The notes beneath the pieces are model-generated. The model saw only the letters and a program-made list of their open reading frames with translations. It did no database searches and had not been told where the DNA came from. Both the position numbers and the translations under genes were made by a program. Of a stretch of DNA of 64,000 nt, positions 19,595 to 31,142 are shown in pieces; the first letter of the stretch is position 1; every line of letters begins with the position of its first letter. This DNA is from Fistulifera solaris (Eukaryota > Bacillariophyta > Bacillariophyceae > Naviculales > Stauroneidaceae), in contig AP026130.1 in the NCBI GenBank assembly GCA_030295235.1, forward strand, positions 1,178,001 through 1,242,000, read 5' to 3'.

Positions 19595-21771
19595 CTATCT
19601 ACGAATCGGTTGCCCCTTGCACCATTCACCGTCATGTCTGATCGAACCGTCAGGTCGGATCTCCTTGCCGCTACCGTGCATTTCTCCATTCCACCATTCT
19701 CCCTCATACCAACCGCCATCACTCCAACTCATTTTGCCGAGACCGCAAAATTCGCCTTCACGGAACTCGCCTTCGTAAATAGAATCATCGGTGAATACGC
19801 ATTTACCCCTTCCATGGCGCATTCCATCGACCCAACTTCCGGAGTACGTAGAACCGTCTTGATACGTCATTTTGCCTTCAATCATTTGGCCATTGATGTA
19901 CTCTCCCTCAAACGTTCGACCGTCTGCAAACTTCATTATTCCGTGTCCATCTGTAAATAGCAAGGTTGAGTCATATTCAAAGCGCAAAGGATAATTGCTG
20001 GCACAATGGACTTACGTTTGTGGTCATTCTTGAGCCCGCCTTCGTAGTAATCGCCATCACCATTCGATAACCGGCCGTGTCCTGTCCACCGTCCATGTTT
20101 CCAATCGCCCTCATACCATCTTCCTGCTCGGTCATATTCGAGACGGCCATAACCATGGGGCATTCCTGTGCTGTTGCTGATCGACCCTGTATAAGTACCT
20201 TTTTCACCGTAAGGGTCGGTCACATCCATTGCTGCTACTTCATAGGTTCCGCCTCCTGTTCCTGTCGACCTCGCCGATCGCGAGGATCGTTGTGAACTTT
20301 CTCCGATGCTTCCCCGGCGCGATGGCTTCTTCGTGTTCATGTGGTCTTGCGGCCCTACGTCCTGTCTCGAAGAGTTCCGCTTACTGCTGTGGTAACTTTG
20401 CTCATCGTCGTGGCTCCTCCGGGAGGCTGTACCACGCGAATGAATGGACATGGATCTGGATTGGCGACTGTGTGCTGCGCTTGCAAAGCTACGATTGTCG
20501 AAAGCTTCTTCTTCAAGCGAGTCGTGACTTTCGCTGTCATCTTCGTCCTCGTCTAGCTCCAACTCACGAGGCAGCGTCTTGACTGACTTGCTGGCACTGA
20601 CGATAGAAACTGCTCCCGTTGTAGCTTGCGTACCAGTGCTGTTGCGACGAGATGCCTTGTACGTAACTTGAAAAGTATTTGTAGTTTGTTCATCCTCGTC
20701 TTCATACTCGTAATGATGCCGCAACTCTTGGCTTCCGTAACCTTCAGAAGTTAAGTCCTCGCCTTCTTCGCGCCACGTTTCGTGTTCGTCATTAACTGTG
20801 CGTCGGTCCGAGTCGTCATCCACGTGATCATCTTCATCGTCGTCGCCCAGATTGATTTCACGTGGAACACCAGACCGCCCGGAGCGTCCGCTACCTCGCT
20901 GTTGTCGATTGCTTGTCGAACGACTTCGATAAGATCGCCCGGATCTCACACTCTGGTGATCACCCGCCACTGTGGTTCCTCCACCGCCTCCAAAGTGCTC
21001 CTCCTGCAGTTTACGAACCATGTCATGGAGAAATGTGAGTTGCGATTTCATCATTTCTAGTTCATCTTTGAGTTTCTTATTTTCTTCTTCTTTCGTCTTT
21101 AGCTGTTGTCGTTGATGATATGAGCTACTACGAGTTGTGGAAACGGTCAAGCTGTCTTTCTTGTCTCCAATATTTTGCTTGGGAGCATGTTGAGGAGAGT
21201 GTGTCACTTGGGCGTGATGCCTGTTTTTAGGAGCCGGCGGCGGTGGCGGGGCCGGAGCTTCGTCTTCGACAGGTTCACCTCGTAGCCTTTGATACTCCGC
21301 TTTCACAACCTCCTTTGGAACATTCGGGGTTTGCAAGTAAAGAGGTTCTGCGTTTGGATCGGCATTTGGAAGTTGAAATGTCTCATTCGGATCAACAGAA
21401 TATAAATACTTCTTTGCCCCGTGCACAGAAAACGGCTTTAAAAACGAGAACCCCTTTTGATCCTGAAGGAACTTTTGAATATGTTTTTCCGTGTAATGAT
21501 GTCGCGCAATGTAATATCTGATCACATACTGTCCCTCCTTTCTTCCCGGCTTCCAATCATCCGCTTTGTCTGGTGCGACTCGTAAGACTCTATCAATCGA
21601 GTCTTTCAGTGCCTGCGACGCGGGATGATCTTTCACAAATTTCAATTTAATAACGCCGTCAAACACTGGATGATTCGAATCTCTGAATTGTTTTTGAAAA
21701 GTCCTACAATGTCTCCATGAACAAATACATTTCGGGACAGCATTAGTGCCGTGCTGTGAAGAACCGTTCAT
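19595..21771 (-). CDS. MORN-repeat protein with coiled coil, 2 exons
   Basis: Exon 1 ends at 20016 and exon 2 runs 19950-19595, split by a 65-bp intron (GTAAGT..TTACAG); the join gives NDHKHGHGIMKFADG. From the Met at 21771 the protein is 703 residues. The N-terminus is a conserved-looking globular part (RYYIARHHYTEKHIQKFLQD). A proline tract, a coiled coil (KTKEEENKKLKDELEMMKSQ) and a long Ser/Arg/Asp-rich disordered region come next. The C-terminus has about eight MORN units of the GxGxMxxxDGxxYEGxW type. MORN arrays bind membranes or act as dimerising scaffolds. The open frame extends 29 codons upstream of the chosen Met, so an upstream exon is possible. Confidence 0.8.
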
Positions 21772-22606
21772 AATGGTTTCACGGTCATCAACGCTCGTTG
21801 AAGCTTTCGGAGGAATGATTGCGAGTCTTAACTGCACTGAAGCAGGAGAATAATTCAATCAATTACTGATTAGCCAGAATAAACAAGTTGTTGAGTCTCT
21901 AACGATTGCTGCAATTCATTCGCTGCACCTCGATCAACCCCCCAACTGCTTTTTGCTTTCAGCGTCACGCGTCACGCAACCCCGCTTTGCAAACTATAGA
22001 GTTGGAACGAGCGAAAACCGCGGGCATTCGTACGAGACACAAAGAAACAACCCCTTTTACTCTCTAGTCTCTAGTAATGTGTACTTGGCTCGCTATAACT
22101 TTGTCCGACGGCATTCAAAAGAGTACACAGGGATTCCATCTTGTACAGTTTATTTGACAGAGCAATCCATGATCGTTATTAATAATTCGTCGAAATTCGA
22201 AATACTCCGTATTCCATAAGAACGATGTACATTCGTTGCTATAGTAAAGGCGAAGTCCTGTTTACCATGACGATGACCGATGACTTGTGACTTGTGACCT
22301 TTCCCAGTTAAGCCCGGTCATTTGGGTCATTCGTCATATTCCTTGTTTAGTTTATTATAGGTAGGGATAAGGCTTTCTCGTTAACCGTCGTCTGTCCTTA
22401 TGCCGATCTCGTGATGGCGACGTACGTATGCCGAATTCCGTGTCACAGCAGGATTAGTGATTTCCAACCACGCAAACGCAAAACGGCAGATTGACGGCTG
22501 TCAGCGTTTCCGTTCTTCGTCAACTCAGCAGGCCCATCAACTCGAAAGCAAGGTGCTTGAACAGGACTTTTCCTTTCATCCTGGCCTGTCATTGAAAAGT
22601 TTTACC
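21772..22606. other. Intergenic, divergent promoter region
   Basis: About 830 bp between the MORN gene (minus) and uL15c (plus). No repeat or conserved frame was found. Confidence 0.4.
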
Positions 22607-23376
22607 ATGAAGTCCTTTTTATCTGTTATTGCTGCATTGCTTAGCTTTTCGGCTAGCTTGCGCGCATCTGGTGAGTGCTCGCGAGACTTCTTCGTCACAC
22701 ATAAAAATTGTTATCTAGTCGCCTCACATGTGCTTCTTCTTTTTCTTGTAGACGCTTACGCGTTTGTTCATCGCTCGAATGGCCTTTCTAGCGTCCCTAA
22801 ATCCTCTTCTTGCTTGAAAATGAAAATTTTCGACTGGAAGCGTAGAACAGCGGACGAATCGCTTTTGAACGATGTTGAAAAGACCGAGTTCACTCTCGAC
22901 AATCTCAAGCCTGCCCCGGCAGCCGCCACCGCAAGAGCCGCAAAGGTCGTGGTATCGCAGCCGGTCAAGGAGCATCTTGCGGTTTCGGTATGCGTGGTCA
23001 AAAGTCTCGTGCTGGTTCACCGACTCGTCCGGGCTTCGAAGGAGGACAGATTCCTCTCTACCGTCGACTCCCGAAATTCGTAGGCAAGCCAACTGGACCG
23101 GGACATGAGAAAACGATCTACAATGTTATTTCCACGGATGCTTTGGAGAAAGCCGCGGCCGGATCGACTGTTACTTTCGACTCTTTGTTGGAGAGCAAGA
23201 TTGTCACCAAGTCGAAATTTGATTTGCACAAGGTTGTGATGGGCAAGGGTACTCCTGCGTCGAACTTGACAGTTCAGGCTCATGCTTTCACCAAGTCCGC
23301 ACGCCAAGCCATTGAGGCCGCTGGAGGAAAGTGCGAACTGTTGAGCCCCACAACGAATGCTGTCATTTCAGAATAA
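22607..23376 (+). CDS. rpl15: Plastid 50S ribosomal protein uL15c, nuclear-encoded, 2 exons; one homopolymer frame break
   Basis: Exon 1 (22607-22670) encodes a signal peptide, [20 protein letters not shown]. After an 81-bp intron (GTGAGT..TTGTAG) exon 2 opens with [15 protein letters not shown] is an ASAFAP-type cleavage site followed by a basic transit peptide, the standard two-step import signal of diatom plastids. The mature part has the uL15 marks [31 protein letters not shown] and [15 protein letters not shown]. The C4G2 stretch at 22914-22919 is one base short; with it restored the protein is 229 residues. uL15 assembles at the peptidyl-transferase side of the large subunit. Confidence 0.9.
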
Positions 23377-23625
23377 ATTAATTTGAAGTCGTTCTCATTG
23401 ATTTCCTTGTTATTCCTTTATGTTCGAGCTTGATAGCAATCTGTAATAGGATTCTCTCGTAACATTAGCGTTCCTTGCACTTTCGTAGCTACAGTCTTTG
23501 TTAAGAAACAGAAAGCAATATGGTCGTTGAAAATGAAACAAACTAAATTATGTAAAGCTACACTAGCACTAATATTTCATCACAAGATCATTGCAAGCCG
23601 TCATGATAAAGGATCAGTATCGCGT

Positions 23626-24291
23626 TCATGCAGCGCGTGCTGACATGATTGTCTTATTTGAGATATTCATAGCATTGAATATTAGCTCATTCATCACCCC
23701 GCGAAGGATGAATTCACAGTTCTCCCCGCAGGTATTGATGATTGGGACCATTTGGCGCAATTTAACGTAAGCGCCAAAGAAGTCGCCTAGCTCATAGTGG
23801 CAACTGGCCAAATTGTTCATTAACATGATTTGGACAGCGCACGTAATCGTGTCCGAAAACTCTCGTAACAACGTGGTGCAATTCTTATAGAGAAACAGAG
23901 CTCTGCGTATTTCCTTCGTTTGCCCTTGAAGACCTTCGCTGTGATGGCATAATGCGATGTTGTAGAGTATGACTACACTGCTCAACGTAATTATGCGTTC
24001 ACACAATATATCAGTGTCGGATATATCGATAAGAAGCGGCTGTGGGCAAATGAAGCAGTCGCTTTGCACATAGCTCGGAAGATTGTTGGTCTCTTTGCCT
24101 TTTTTGCACAGACGAATCGCGCCGAGGTTCGATTTGGATGAATTCTCTGCTTCAGGTGGACTAGAGTTCAGTGTGTCTCTGATGAGACTGAGAGCTTGAA
24201 CGAAGAATGATCGTGCCTCTTTGGGCTTGCCAGAGACGAGCTGGAACGCTCCGGCACTATTGAGACACGAAGCTTCAATGAGAACGTTCAT
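23626..24291 (-). CDS. TPR-like helical-repeat protein, 5' end uncertain
   Basis: About 221 residues from the Met at 24291. It contains three TPR-like helix pairs: NSAGAFQLVSGKPKEARSFF, LYNIALCHHSEGLQ with RRALFLYKNC, and MNNLASCHYELGDFFGAYV. These spacings suit protein-binding scaffolds; diatoms have many such short TPR proteins, and no partner is known. The frame continues 10 codons upstream to a TTTTGCAG acceptor at about 24322, so a further 5' exon may exist and the N-terminus is uncertain. Confidence 0.55.
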   Translation of the reverse strand: MNVLIEASCLNSAGAFQLVSGKPKEARSFFVQALSLIRDTLNSSPPEAENSSKSNLGAIRLCKKGKETNNLPSYVQSDCFICPQPLLIDISDTDILCERIITLSSVVILYNIALCHHSEGLQGQTKEIRRALFLYKNCTTLLREFSDTITCAVQIMLMNNLASCHYELGDFFGAYVKLRQMVPIINTCGENCEFILRGVMNELIFNAMNISNKTIMSARAA

Positions 24292-25316
24292 CGGAGCCTT
24301 AAGATAAGCGTAGACCTGCAAAAGATGTTGTTCTTAAAAAGCTTTGAGCTCTCGCGCCTCGTGCATACGGTAGTAGAGATAAATGAGAATGTTGATGGCC
24401 GAGAGAGCAAAGATCTTGATGGATTTAGATTTATGTTTGATGCAAAGGTTCGGGAAGCAAATGAGACGCCGCGTGTGAAATGCGAACCAAATTCTTCGTA
24501 ACCCGTGATCCGAGCTTCTTAGATCAGTAACAGCATTCTTAGAATTTTGTACTCAATTTCAGAAAGCTTAAAGAAGATACTATTCGCTGAGTGTCACTGG
24601 TGCATCATACGGCGTTCATCGTCATTCGTCATCCGTCAGACTGACATGTTACTCCGAAACGATAACGCTGCACTCTACCTCGTAAGCCTGATACGTCATA
24701 CGTCAGTATTTACTACTCGGATAAACAAGTACGTCATGCTTCATGCTATGTGCTATTCCAATAGTCTTTGCGTTCTGTGTTTTAGGTTTTTAGTCACAGA
24801 AAACTCCTTACCAGGTATTCCTTATTATTCATAATCATGTTTCATGATCTTCGAGTCTTCGATTCTAGGATGTCTAGTATCTTATGTCAGCTGAACGGTT
24901 CCGCTGAACCTGGTAAAGCTAAATCATTAAGAATCTAGCACTTCGGCGCTAAGAATCGCAGGTCGAGGGGAGAGAGATTCTTAGAGTCCCGTCGCTTAGA
25001 GAAGTCAGGGTCTAGAGTGCGTCTCGACTAGGGCAAAAGGAGTCTTAAAGAATTGAGGGTCTAGAGGGTCTAGACTAGGGCGCAAGAGGAGTCTCTACGG
25101 AGAGCGTCTAGATTTTGGACTCTAGGGCTAGAGAGACGACTCTTTGGTTTAGGGTAGACACAAATCATGAAACAGGACGAAAGCGAAGAGCTGAAAATAG
25201 AAGCGATCGTTGCGTCGCTGCAAGTTTTGGATCACTTAACAATTTTCGCTGATCAAATAAGATGAACAACGAAAGCATCAGAATGGGTGTAGAGCACACA
25301 ACCTTAGAAAAGATCT
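24292..25316. other. Intergenic, with a TCTAGA-rich low-complexity patch
   Basis: No gene seen. Bases ~24930-25150 are a patchwork of GTCTAGAG, AGTCTC and TCTAGACTAGGG words, clearly non-random but without a fixed period. Similar words occur near 31110 and 36950. Short frames before this patch look fortuitous. Confidence 0.4.
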
Positions 25317-27767
25317 TTATTCTCCAAATCTGTGATTGTTCCTCATTTCGGCGTTTGAAAAACGCGATGTGCAAGAAGATTCTCTACCCCTCTTCCGGCT
25401 CCTATTTGCAGTCTTATTTCCTAATAAACTTGACCCATCAAGAGAAGTTGTGGCTGGCGTCAACGGATCGCTTTCACTGTAAGGACTTCGTTCCTCGGAC
25501 GACGCACTTGTACTATCGCTGCAACGGCCTGTCACGTCGGTTTGCTTCATTACAAAGTCATCATCGTCATCAATCTCCGCCGCCTCGTCTTGACTTAAAT
25601 CGCCAAAAATCGATCTATTCAACAGAATGTAGTCGACAGGAGCCCGGCCTCGCTTTCCATCAATTATATTTGACTCGTCCAATTTTCCAATGTCTTCAGA
25701 ATTGCGGCCAATGTCGTACAGACGCTTACTCCGAAGTCGCATGCCCTTTGTATTGCGCTTGGCAAAAACTTTTTCAAACGACTGATTTTCGTCGGTGTCG
25801 TCCCCCTCACCGTCGGAAAGGGCAGCCAGTTCATCTCGATCAATCTCGAGTTCCACACTTGAAATCTCCTCCAGTGTAGCGGCACTACTGACCGTAATGT
25901 CCTCGTTCGAAGAATCATTGTCTACCAGCCTCGCATTTTGTCGCTCCTCTTTCTTTCGCCGTTCAAAAGAATTCAGGTCAAACTTTTCATCGTCATCACT
26001 TTCATCGTCATCTCCGGCCGACAATTCGTCGTTCATGTCTTCCTCAAGGCCGAGCACACGGTTTACAAGTGCGATACTAGCGGCATTCTTTCTTCCTTTG
26101 CGAAGCATAATTGCTGCGGGGTAATCAACTTCAGCATTTGGGAAAACCTCGTTTACATCCGCCCAAGACCGCAATGAACTGGAATCGTCAATTACATCAG
26201 TCGTCTTTTTCTTGGATTTCCCAGCATTCCTGTCTTCGGCACTAAGTTGACGATGAATGCGTCTTTGCTCCCACTCGTCGCCCATGTACTCGCATTGAAC
26301 GTGATGCAGCAGTTCTGCTTGTCCTGCACAAAGAGGACAAAACCAATCATCTTCCTCATCTTCAGTTAAACGGACAACTGGCTTCACGCAATGCTGATGA
26401 TATGCTCTAAAGCAGCCGTTTCCGTCACAGAGGACCAAGTCGTTCTCGTCAGTAGCATAACCTTCCATGCAAATACAACATACTAGCTCATCTAGTGTAA
26501 TGCCACTATCGTCGTCACTCTCCTTGGTACTGCCTTTCCGTGTTTCTTTCGCTAATTGCGCATTATCTTTTGCGTGTGCCCCTCCTTTCGATAGCAGTGT
26601 AGTTTCACTCTTGTCGAGTTCATTGAGAATCGAACTTTGAGCTTCCTCTCCATGGAGGCGGTATTCTGGAGTTTTCGGCTCAATTCTACGAGGGTGCAAT
26701 CTTCCGAATGGAAACAAGACTCGTTTGACAAAATCAGTATGCGACTTCTCGTGTTTTTGTGTCCATTCCAGCAGAGTTCGCCACATCTTCTCACCAGGCC
26801 ACGTCGATCGGCATGTTTCGACCGCCGACAACCAACCTCGAATACGATATTCCGCACCGAACATTTTTATAAGCGTATCATGCAGTTCTTGTGAATTTTG
26901 AAAGAAGTGAAAGTTATGAGATGTACTGGTCCACGTTTGCAATCCAGCTCGAGCCAAGCGATGGGTGGCGAGTTGCCCCGATATGGCGTTGCGTAGTTGT
27001 GAAAAGGCACCATGCCAAGTCGCCGCCTTGAGTAAGCGACTCGCCGCTTCCCATCGTCGTTCCCACTCCGCAACTTCTGGTATCGGTGGACTCACAAACA
27101 ACAAATCTCGAATCGCAGCCGGTTTTGAATTGTCGTCTTTACCCGACGGTAGAGCAATGTCGGCCGCGTCTAGCTCTTTGAAAAACTCTGGCAACGGGTC
27201 CGCGGTTCGCTTTTGGTTTCCAGCCACATCGAGGGACTTTTTTAAATTCTTTTTGGATGGATTTTGCTTTTGCGAGAGGCAGTAGAGGCAATGCCATGCA
27301 CCGCGTGGAACCGAAAAGATGGGGACGAAATGACATTTTTGGTGAAACATCCGTTCGCACGAATCGCAATACACCAGCGCATTGTTCGGATCCCAGAGAC
27401 TTTCTGGTAAATAGGGATCGTTTTTATTAAAGAAGTAGGAAGATTCCGATGATGCATCTTCGTCTTTCTCGTCTTTGTAATCTTCCTCTCGATCGCTTTG
27501 GAAAAAAGCCGCGCGGTCGCTAAAGTCCAACGCACAATGACAAAGACTGCAAGCCCCAATATCGATCGATCCTTCTTCCAATGCATCTTCCTGTACCTGA
27601 TTGCTGCGTCTTGTCCCTATTTTCGAAACGAAAAGAAGGGAGAATTCGCAAATGTCAGATCCCGAAACAATGCTATATATTCGCAAGACAATATTAATGA
27701 GAACCTTACCTTCCGCAGATCCGGCAGAAGCGCATTTCTTCAGTGCAGCGGCTGTCTTCTTGGACAT
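25317..27767 (-). CDS. PHD-finger chromatin protein, 2 exons
   Basis: From MSKKTAAALKKCASAGSAEG (27767) an exon ends at 27710. A 93-bp intron (27617-27709, GTAAGG..AAATAG), itself open in frame, precedes exon 2, giving 785 residues. The first zinc finger runs from CSLCHCALDF to YCDSCERMFHQKCHFVP and GAWHCLYCL. The second is a complete PHD: CCICMEGYATDENDLVLCDG, CFRAYHQHCVKP, DDWFCPLCA. Between them is a helical region with WP and WT motifs. The C-terminus is acidic with Lys/Arg patches (RLRSKRLYD). PHD fingers read histone H3 tails, so a nuclear chromatin role is inferred. If the intron is retained the frame continues from an upstream, hydrophobic N-terminus, which I think less likely. Confidence 0.8.
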   Translation of the reverse strand: MSKKTAAALKKCASAGSAEGKVLINIVLRIYSIVSGSDICEFSLLFVSKIGTRRSNQVQEDALEEGSIDIGACSLCHCALDFSDRAAFFQSDREEDYKDEKDEDASSESSYFFNKNDPYLPESLWDPNNALVYCDSCERMFHQKCHFVPIFSVPRGAWHCLYCLSQKQNPSKKNLKKSLDVAGNQKRTADPLPEFFKELDAADIALPSGKDDNSKPAAIRDLLFVSPPIPEVAEWERRWEAASRLLKAATWHGAFSQLRNAISGQLATHRLARAGLQTWTSTSHNFHFFQNSQELHDTLIKMFGAEYRIRGWLSAVETCRSTWPGEKMWRTLLEWTQKHEKSHTDFVKRVLFPFGRLHPRRIEPKTPEYRLHGEEAQSSILNELDKSETTLLSKGGAHAKDNAQLAKETRKGSTKESDDDSGITLDELVCCICMEGYATDENDLVLCDGNGCFRAYHQHCVKPVVRLTEDEEDDWFCPLCAGQAELLHHVQCEYMGDEWEQRRIHRQLSAEDRNAGKSKKKTTDVIDDSSSLRSWADVNEVFPNAEVDYPAAIMLRKGRKNAASIALVNRVLGLEEDMNDELSAGDDDESDDDEKFDLNSFERRKKEERQNARLVDNDSSNEDITVSSAATLEEISSVELEIDRDELAALSDGEGDDTDENQSFEKVFAKRNTKGMRLRSKRLYDIGRNSEDIGKLDESNIIDGKRGRAPVDYILLNRSIFGDLSQDEAAEIDDDDDFVMKQTDVTGRCSDSTSASSEERSPYSESDPLTPATTSLDGSSLLGNKTANRSRKRGRESSCTSRFSNAEMRNNHRFGE

Positions 27768-28736
27768 GTTGACAAAAAACGCCACTGCTTCCTTCTGATG
27801 AAGAGCGAAAATTACTAAGCCGCCAATCGGAACGACGACTCGAAGTAATCCTTTCGAAACACACCACAAAGCAACCTTCGTTTCTCTTGCTCTAAAATTC
27901 GATTCTTTCCGGGTAGAAAACGGGTTGATTAATTTACGAAATAATGAACTGGCCGAGACAAGAAGACGGAAATAACTTCAACAACCCCTTCAGGAGCGAC
28001 GCAACGTGTTTTTGTGGCTTCATCGCCCATTCTGGTTTTTTGTCGTCCGATGATGAAGGCGCAAGAGGTGCGAATTTTCTGACTATACGATAAAAGAGAA
28101 CACCTCGCCCAAAGTTCGTGTGGCGCGAAGACATGCGCGATGCGACATCCGGCTGTACCACGAGAGTTGAAGTACCTGGTAGTATAGGGAAGAATGTAGG
28201 TGACCTTTCTTCATGACTGCATTTCTGTCATGAATCAAAATACTCCCGAGCCAGACTGCGAATTAACCTTCGTTTCTTTTGCAAGCTAAATAAGCTGTAA
28301 TTTGTCTTTGTTGGAAAGGTATTATTGTTGGCAGCATTTGTAATACGAGCTTAGATTTTTTAAGTCGAAAACTGTCTTGCCTGTTCACTATGGACCAAAT
28401 GTGTTGGTTTACGAAGACCACGACTGCATTTCAGTCACGAACTTAAATAAAAGCTGCGTTTGTCTTGCTACCAGGTACAATGCAATTACGATCATCGGTA
28501 TTTGCTGATCACGCTTCGATTCTTCACGTCGAAAAGCATTGCGAAATGTTGTCTTCCGTATGTTCTGTGGACGTTGGACACGACTACTTTTCATCACGAC
28601 CGCTCGTTATTCACGAAGCTTGTTCAGTAAAGAAGAAATGAAAAAAAACCTTGATATTCATTAGTTGTAACCGCGACAGATGAGCGATAGGTAGTTAAAC
28701 CCAAATTTAACTATAGTACTTGAGCATTAAATTTAG
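27768..28736. other. Intergenic with two ATGACTG-type dyads
   Basis: No convincing gene. TCATGAC and GTCATGA arms flank a 9-nt spacer near 28213, and ACTGCATTTCAGT lies near 28423. A 75-codon minus frame at 27934-28161 lacks an early ATG and is not claimed. Confidence 0.35.
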
Positions 28737-30098
28737 TTAAGATACTTGTGCGTTTCCCATACCATTGATCGCTTTCACGGTGCCACCTGTTGCGCTACAT
28801 AGTGCTCCTTTAAATACCACCTGCCCTTCATCGTTCGTCTTAAGATCAGGAGCCAGCGTCTCAAATATTTTCTTTTTAGCAATCTTGTTTTCTGGTTCAG
28901 GTTCTACATCGGCTCGACCTTCAAATTTGACTCGCTCTCCCAGCGGCGCCTCGGCCGGGGGAATCACAAGTTCGACAGATCTCTTTTCTCCGTCATCTTT
29001 ACTAGCACATAGAACCATCCCGTGGGAAGGGAAACCCACTAAGTTTCGTTTCTTGAGATTGCACAAGACCAGCACACGAGCATTAAGTAGGTCACTGTCC
29101 TGGTAATACGGACGGAGACCCGAGGCAATTTGTCGTACTTCCCCATTTCCTAAATCGATCTCTTCGCAGAAGAGCTTGTCGGCTTCCGGATGATTCCACA
29201 CTTTCACAATTTTACCGACACGAATATCAAGTGCCGTAATGTCAACATCGCCTCCGTCTGCTGATTCGGTCTGTTTTTCCTTGGCTGCCTTATTCTCATC
29301 TTTCGGTGGCTTGGCGGGTTTCTCCTTGTTTACGTTTGTCTCTTTTGCCACTGTTTTCTTTTCATCTTGTTGTTGCGGCTTTCCTTTCGTAGATGGTTTC
29401 GCCGGGGCTACTTCCTTTGCGGCTAAAATAGCTTCGATCGATTCAGTGCCATCGGCAAACCACCAACCTGACGGAGGAATGGATGCCGAGGCCAACCATG
29501 TCGGAAGGCTCGCAGGGACGGGGACTTCCACTTGCGCAGCTTGCTCGATCAAAATGGAAATAGAAGCACGCATCCAGCGAGCTAGAGGTGTCGCGGAAAC
29601 ATCCGCCTTGTGTTCGATCAACGCCACCGCCAAGTCAAAGTCCGCCACGGACGGCACCGAAGTCCCCGGCAACAGGAACGAATTCGTGGTTAGATGCGAC
29701 TGCAAGGCATCATCCATTGGCGTTCCCGCACGAATACTTGCTGCAACACTCATCCAAGCAGTCAAAGAGGCGCGTTGCAACGCCGCCGGTGGATTGGCTC
29801 CCGAAATGGTGGCAGCAAACATGCCTCCCGCCAAATAAAGAGGAGCGCGATCGAGGATTCCGTGCAATGCCGTCGTCACGAGCGCTCGTAAAATAGCATT
29901 GCGCTGCGTAATTGTAACAGCCGGTGTTACATTCATGGTAGAGAGTTGCATGACGTTGCTATTCTTCTTCTTGTCAATGATGAATTTGCAGCAGGATCGC
30001 GATTTCAGTGCGGCGGTTTGCGCGATGAGATGTAAAACAACATCTTTCTGGAGGATTTCTTCCGCAATAGTCAGCTCGCACAAAGATGCTCCCGTCAT
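28737..30098 (-). CDS. EMAPII/AIMP1/Arc1-type tRNA-binding protein
   Basis: Single exon, 453 residues. The C-terminal EMAPII-like OB fold is clear: DITALDIRVGKIVKVWNHPE, ADKLFCEEIDLGNGEVRQIA, GLRPYY, VLVLCNLKKRNLVGFPSHGM and VLCAS. This is the Trbp111-type domain that grips the tRNA elbow. Upstream is a Lys/Pro/Glu-rich linker (residues ~240-290). A helical N-terminal domain resembling the GST-C-like domain of Arc1/AIMP proteins comes first; it docks onto aminoacyl-tRNA synthetases. The protein probably joins a cytosolic multi-synthetase complex. A later Met (MQLSTMNVTPA) is a possible alternative start. Confidence 0.85.
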   Translation of the reverse strand: MTGASLCELTIAEEILQKDVVLHLIAQTAALKSRSCCKFIIDKKKNSNVMQLSTMNVTPAVTITQRNAILRALVTTALHGILDRAPLYLAGGMFAATISGANPPAALQRASLTAWMSVAASIRAGTPMDDALQSHLTTNSFLLPGTSVPSVADFDLAVALIEHKADVSATPLARWMRASISILIEQAAQVEVPVPASLPTWLASASIPPSGWWFADGTESIEAILAAKEVAPAKPSTKGKPQQQDEKKTVAKETNVNKEKPAKPPKDENKAAKEKQTESADGGDVDITALDIRVGKIVKVWNHPEADKLFCEEIDLGNGEVRQIASGLRPYYQDSDLLNARVLVLCNLKKRNLVGFPSHGMVLCASKDDGEKRSVELVIPPAEAPLGERVKFEGRADVEPEPENKIAKKKIFETLAPDLKTNDEGQVVFKGALCSATGGTVKAINGMGNAQVS

Positions 30099-30390
30099 TT
30101 ATACTGTAGAAGTATTCCAAGAGCTGATAATTTGATAAGAGGTATTGTTTTTGCTTGAATGAAGAGTGCAACAATGCAAAACAATAAAAAGGCATCAAAC
30201 GAACGAGCGGTGAAGAGCAATTCAAGTTTACTATGGTGCAGAATGTAGATGACTTTTTCTTACGACTTAACTGATCTGCAGTCCCGGCCATTTCGCCGTC
30301 ATTTTCGCCGAAGACGAATAAGAGAACGACCATAATTTGTTATTGATTCATTACTATTGTTTCTTCCATCAACCTCTAAATAAGAAGAAA

Positions 30391-31050
30391 ATGACAACAC
30401 GAGCGGCGTCTGCGGCATTCAATCTTCAAGCCAAGCAAGAACTGGTGAAACTATTGTTCGGAAAACAATATTATCGCAAAGGCCCCCTGGCCCATCGCAT
30501 GCTCGATCATTCCATCTACTCGTACGAAGATTTGCGGTCGGCCTATTTGAAGCGTGTACAAGAAATTCATCCTGACAAGCACCATCACAATGAGAGTCAG
30601 AATCGTCTCGAACGGCAACAGCAGTTTATTCAGTTGCAAGATGCCTGGAATCGTTTTGAAGAATTGGACAAAGTCATGAGAACAGTTCAACAGCACCGGG
30701 AGAACACACATCACAATTTCACTCTATTCGGTGTAGGATGTTCCTTTGCCGATTCGGAACAGGAACGCCACTTGAGAACCCAATTTACCGATCAAGCCTG
30801 CCGGGGATGGTTTAGTGCAGGTGCACTGAGCCAAGACAGTTCGATCGATACTTTGAGAAACAATGACACTGTATCGACGTATGAACCATTATTTGTGCAC
30901 GACGAAGAAGAAACTGTAAGAGAAGCAGATGTGGAAACCGGCCGAGATGCGAGCGGTACGGTCAAGCCAATACGTGAGCGACAACAGTCTGCGATGGAAT
31001 TTTGCGTCGATCTCAAAGGTAATGTAATTATAAACCGATTTATAGTTTAA
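30391..31050 (+). CDS. J-domain protein (DnaJ family)
   Basis: Single exon, 219 residues. The J domain is at about residues 30-90, with LAHRMLDHSIYSYEDLRSAY, KRVQEIHPDKHHHN (the HPD triad that activates Hsp70 ATPase) and FIQLQDAWNRFEEL. There is no Gly/Phe region, zinc centre or C-terminal substrate domain, so it is a class C protein. After the J domain, FGVGCSFADSEQERHLRTQF and ACRGWFSAGAL form a second short conserved-looking block. No signal peptide or membrane span is seen. The start is divergent from the tRNA-binding protein gene, with 292 bp between the two ATGs. Confidence 0.8.
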   Translation: MTTRAASAAFNLQAKQELVKLLFGKQYYRKGPLAHRMLDHSIYSYEDLRSAYLKRVQEIHPDKHHHNESQNRLERQQQFIQLQDAWNRFEELDKVMRTVQQHRENTHHNFTLFGVGCSFADSEQERHLRTQFTDQACRGWFSAGALSQDSSIDTLRNNDTVSTYEPLFVHDEEETVREADVETGRDASGTVKPIRERQQSAMEFCVDLKGNVIINRFIV

Positions 31051-31142
31051 CGGGTATTAGGACGGCTCTCAAATATTGGTAAGATTGTAAAGAATAGATT
31101 TCTCTTTAGAGAGAGCTAGGAGCTAGAGGTCTAAGGTGTCAT

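Noticed and set aside
27934-28161. 75-codon minus-strand gene
   Set aside because: No ATG at the start of the frame and no recognisable domain.
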